Below are positions 62,301 through 64,000 of a stretch of 64,000 nt of DNA, piece by piece. The position numbers were made by a program, and so were the translations under genes. The notes under the pieces are model-generated. The model was not told the DNA's origin. It did no database searches and saw only the letters and a program-made list of their open reading frames with translations. The stretch's first letter is position 1. The number at the start of each line of letters is the position of its first letter. The stretch lies in contig LS997565.1 of NCBI GenBank assembly GCA_000469685.2, forward strand, positions 16,117,235 through 16,181,234. Reading direction: 5' to 3'. Source of the stretch: Haemonchus contortus. Taxonomy: Eukaryota; Nematoda; Chromadorea; Rhabditida; Trichostrongylidae.

Positions 62301-63454
62301 TTCTTGACCATTAATTTAGGCGTGACGTCAAAATGCTCAAGAGTTAAGGACAGAAGAGTTCTCTGAAATCTTGTTTCAAGCAAACATTTTTGCAGAGATT
62401 TCATAAGAGATTTGCTTGGTCCGGCTTTAAAGTCTTCGCCGTACACAAAAGACATCCACTTGATGATCAACGATGACCAGCGATATACTCTTCCCGAGTG
62501 GGCAGATGTTGTGAGTTCTGGAGACCTAATCAGTTGGAGATATAAAAGATATAGGTATAGATATAAGTGCCTCCTCAATTCTTCAAAGGCGAATTTCGTG
62601 ATGATTCCGAGTTATCCAGCCTAAGTGAAATAATGGAAGTTAGGGTGCAGATTAGAGCAAAAATGGCGGGGAAGGCACGAAAATCGGCGGATTTTGAAAA
62701 GTACAAGCCTTTAAAACGATAACTAAAAAGGAGGTTACTTTCGTCTGGGTGCCTCTCTCGTCAGTGTACTATTCGTCGCCTTCCTAACGCTTCATTGGGA
62801 ATGGTGTAGCCTCAACGAAGTCGTCATAACATGGCCACTTCTGGGTGTGTACGTCTTCCAAGTCGGTTTTGCAGCCCTTATGAAGCCTATTGGAATTTTT
62901 TTACTTGGCAATGTTAGGTGCACTATCTTTGGGGTCACAGCTTCGTCCTGATAGGGAATCTCAGAAATGATTTTGATGGTGAACTGTACTCCAAATGATC
63001 ACTCGATCACATCACATTGTTCCAGGTTTTGGACGATCCGGAAGCAGCTAAATACATAGCTGGTGTTGCTGTTCATTGGTATGAGGACGAGGAAGTGCCG
63101 GCCGAAGTTCTAACAACTACCCATGATCGGCATCCTGATTATTTCATACTCGCCACTGAGGTTGGCTACGAGTGATGTTTCAAATAGACAGTAGTTCTAA
63201 TAGCGCAGCTACGGAATACCGCTAAAACAAAAATAGGTAAAAATGGAATGTTTTGATCAAATTTGGAAGGCTTCGTTATTTTGACTAGTGTAATCTATTG
63301 AGTACATGTCGAATAGAGCCGTATGGGGCTTTCTAACAAAAGCTACCTTGAAATAAGCAGTTTTCAGGCATGCAACGGTTTTGAGCCTTTGCAAGGCGAA
63401 CCTATACTAGGGGACTGGGAACGAGCGGAAACATATGTCGACGACATCATAGAG
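56366..63454 (+). CDS. gba: Lysosomal glucosylceramidase (GH30), exons 1-10, 3' partial
   Basis: Cleaves glucose from glucosylceramide in the lysosome. Exons are 56366-56417, 57452-57646, 57757-57909, 57963-58096, 59587-59662, 60786-60882, 61351-61476, 62396-62510, 63026-63160 and 63368-63454. All have AG/GT borders and matching phases, totalling 390 residues. Exon 1 is a signal peptide (MDFLVLAIVLLCCSGIAG). Family landmarks follow in order: VVCVCNTTYCD, GFGGAFTDAV, SYADTPGDFSL, FFASPWSAPGAWMKTNG, the acid/base glutamate in VTVQNEPTSGL (exon 7), DDQRYTLPEWADV, AVHWYED, and the nucleophile glutamate in LATEACNG, whose codon is the last of exon 9. Human GBA1 has 536 residues, so about 130 C-terminal residues lie to the right. 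The introns carry SINEs and other repeats. No break is seen. C. elegans has four gba paralogs; which one this matches is not decidable here. Confidence 0.95.
56790..57130 (+). repeat. Dispersed repeat B, copy 1 (gba intron 1)
   Basis: Diverged but collinear with 62618-62970. Shared blocks include TGGGTGC..., GTACTACTCGTCGGCGTCCT (copy 2: GTACTATTCGTCGCCTTCCT), CCTCAACAAA/CCTCAACGAA and TGGAGCCCTT/TGCAGCCCTT. A short upstream frame reads KTAKKAMKLKDFKKYRALKE in this copy and has a counterpart ending KSADFEKYKPLKR in the other. The type of element is unknown. Confidence 0.65.
58640..58880 (+). mobile_element. Possible second mariner-lineage relic (gba intron 4)
   Basis: One frame at 58790-58870 reads FQHDNSVVEAVTHTAKPIKT, resembling the QHDNA-PHVAKPVK block of mariner transposases with an insertion. 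The rest is not clearly aligned. Confidence 0.35.
59885..60200 (-). repeat. tRNA-derived SINE copy (family A) in gba intron 5
   Basis: On the minus strand it begins with GGCCGGAAGTGGTGTAGTGG (A-box region). It has a damaged B box (TTTTAAATTCGAATC) and the family body TATCCGCCCAAGCTAACCAA, CTGGCCTCCGCAAGTTATTG and GGGATTAACTAACGCCCTAA. An insertion of T/A-rich sequence interrupts the middle near 60035. Confidence 0.8.
61753..61861. repeat. 109-bp imperfect hairpin element (gba intron 7)
   Basis: The left arm from TACAAACAAGTGGGTTCTTA to CATGCCTTTC pairs with the right arm GAAAGGCATG to CATTTGTTTGTA, about 40 bases per arm with several mismatches. It is possibly a small MITE. Confidence 0.6.
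62070..62140 (+). repeat. SINE family A 3' fragment (gba intron 7)
   Basis: Contains GGGGTGCATCCCAAAAACCG and GGGATTGATCAACGACAAAG, which match the 3' ends of the full SINE copies (GGGATTGATCAACGCCCAGA). Confidence 0.6.
62618..62970 (+). repeat. Dispersed repeat B, copy 2 (gba intron 8)
   Basis: Partner of 56790-57130. Diverged copies in two introns of the same gene, in the same orientation, suggest either a common dispersed family or an internal duplication. Confidence 0.65.
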
Positions 63455-63836
63455 GTTGGTATATATCATTCTAGATCCTAATCATACCTTAATATCATTC
63501 TGCCCAGAGTAAGCCAAGTAAGAGGTTGGTTTTGCACCGATTCATCTGTTTCCAAGGAATCATTCCAAATCCATACAGGATCGTAGTGGTAAGGTATACT
63601 CAGTCTACACGAGTAGGGCTTGTACCTGTTTGTGCATAATGATCAATTCATTTCCCTATACAGGTCCCTTCAAATCACCGCTCCAAGGAGGATTGCATGC
63701 TTGCTGTTGGTTGGCTCAGTTTCTATACGAGATTAGGTCAATTTAATAGTGACGAGATGCGAAGGTACAAGAAAACAGGGAATAAAAACGGTGACAAAAC
63801 CCTCACAAGGATGGCGATTTATGGACAAAACTTCAA

Positions 63837-63906
63837 TCTCGGACGGGACTCGAACCCGTACTTGTCCTTTCCGGGGACCGTGCTCTTATCCCTTACACTG
63901 CCGAGA
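63837..63906 (-). tRNA. tRNA-like sequence, probably tRNA-derived or a pseudogene
   Basis: On the minus strand the first six bases TCTCGG pair with CCGAGA at the end of a 70-nt unit. A T arm ACGGG-TTCGAGT-CCCGT carries a perfect B box. The D-arm region reads GTGTAAGGGATAAGAGCAC. The anticodon stem GTCC/GGAC encloses a loop CCGGAAA, which would give anticodon GGA (Ser), but position 33 is C instead of the nearly universal U. A Ser tRNA would also need a long variable arm, which is absent. It lies inside a gba intron. Confidence 0.45.
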
Positions 63907-64000
63907 CCCCGCTTCCCTCGCCTGCTTAATGGCTTATATGCCACCAGTTGGGCTACGCACGCCACAATGCGTGCACCACATGCGCGCGCATACGCCTACG

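Noticed and set aside
1..64000. CRISPR arrays, bacterial operons, phage or Shine-Dalgarno signals
   Set aside because: The sequence is eukaryotic, with spliced genes; no regularly spaced repeats were seen.

Overview
The window looks like nuclear DNA of a nematode, most likely a clade V (strongylid or hookworm-like) parasite. The signs are small exons with tttcag-type acceptors, a multi-domain ShKT secreted protein, a nematode-type multi-exon glucocerebrosidase, an RTE-type LINE relic, mariner relics and several tRNA-derived SINE copies. The species assignment is inference. There are no operons of bacterial type and no CRISPR. Genes were assembled by hand from exon reading frames, splice signals and phase agreement. 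Coordinates are exact where splice sites are stated.

Layout. (1) 64-6051, minus: a C2H2 zinc-finger protein in nine consecutive phase-compatible exons, about eight fingers, running off the left edge. (2) 6-30 kb: a gene-poor stretch with only weak coding traces, one mariner relic, simple repeats and a few short exon candidates (21.4 kb, 24.3-24.9 kb). (3) 30.7-37.9 kb, minus: a secreted protein with five ShKT domains. Six phase-consistent Ser/Pro-rich exons lie inside it and may be part of the same transcript. SINE copies sit in its introns and beside it. (4) 38-44 kb: isolated open frames without a recognisable family. (5) 44.4-46.3 kb, plus: a candidate small secreted protein. (6) 46.6-48.5 kb: an RTE retroelement relic split by a 270-bp element with long terminal inverted repeats and a 10-bp target duplication. 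(7) 49.9-52.9 kb, minus: a decayed EGF plus C-type-lectin gene next to a roughly 500-bp foldback element. (8) 54.2-56 kb: a 493-bp Tc1/mariner-type non-autonomous element with TA duplication and a degenerate mariner transposase. (9) 56366-63454, plus: the first ten exons of a lysosomal glucocerebrosidase (GH30), with both catalytic glutamates present, running off the right edge.

The intact genes do not form an obvious pathway. Two are secretory or lysosomal (ShKT protein, glucocerebrosidase) and one is a nuclear regulator. The strongest unusual signals are the nested and foldback DNA elements, the ShKT/linker architecture and the broken lectin gene.
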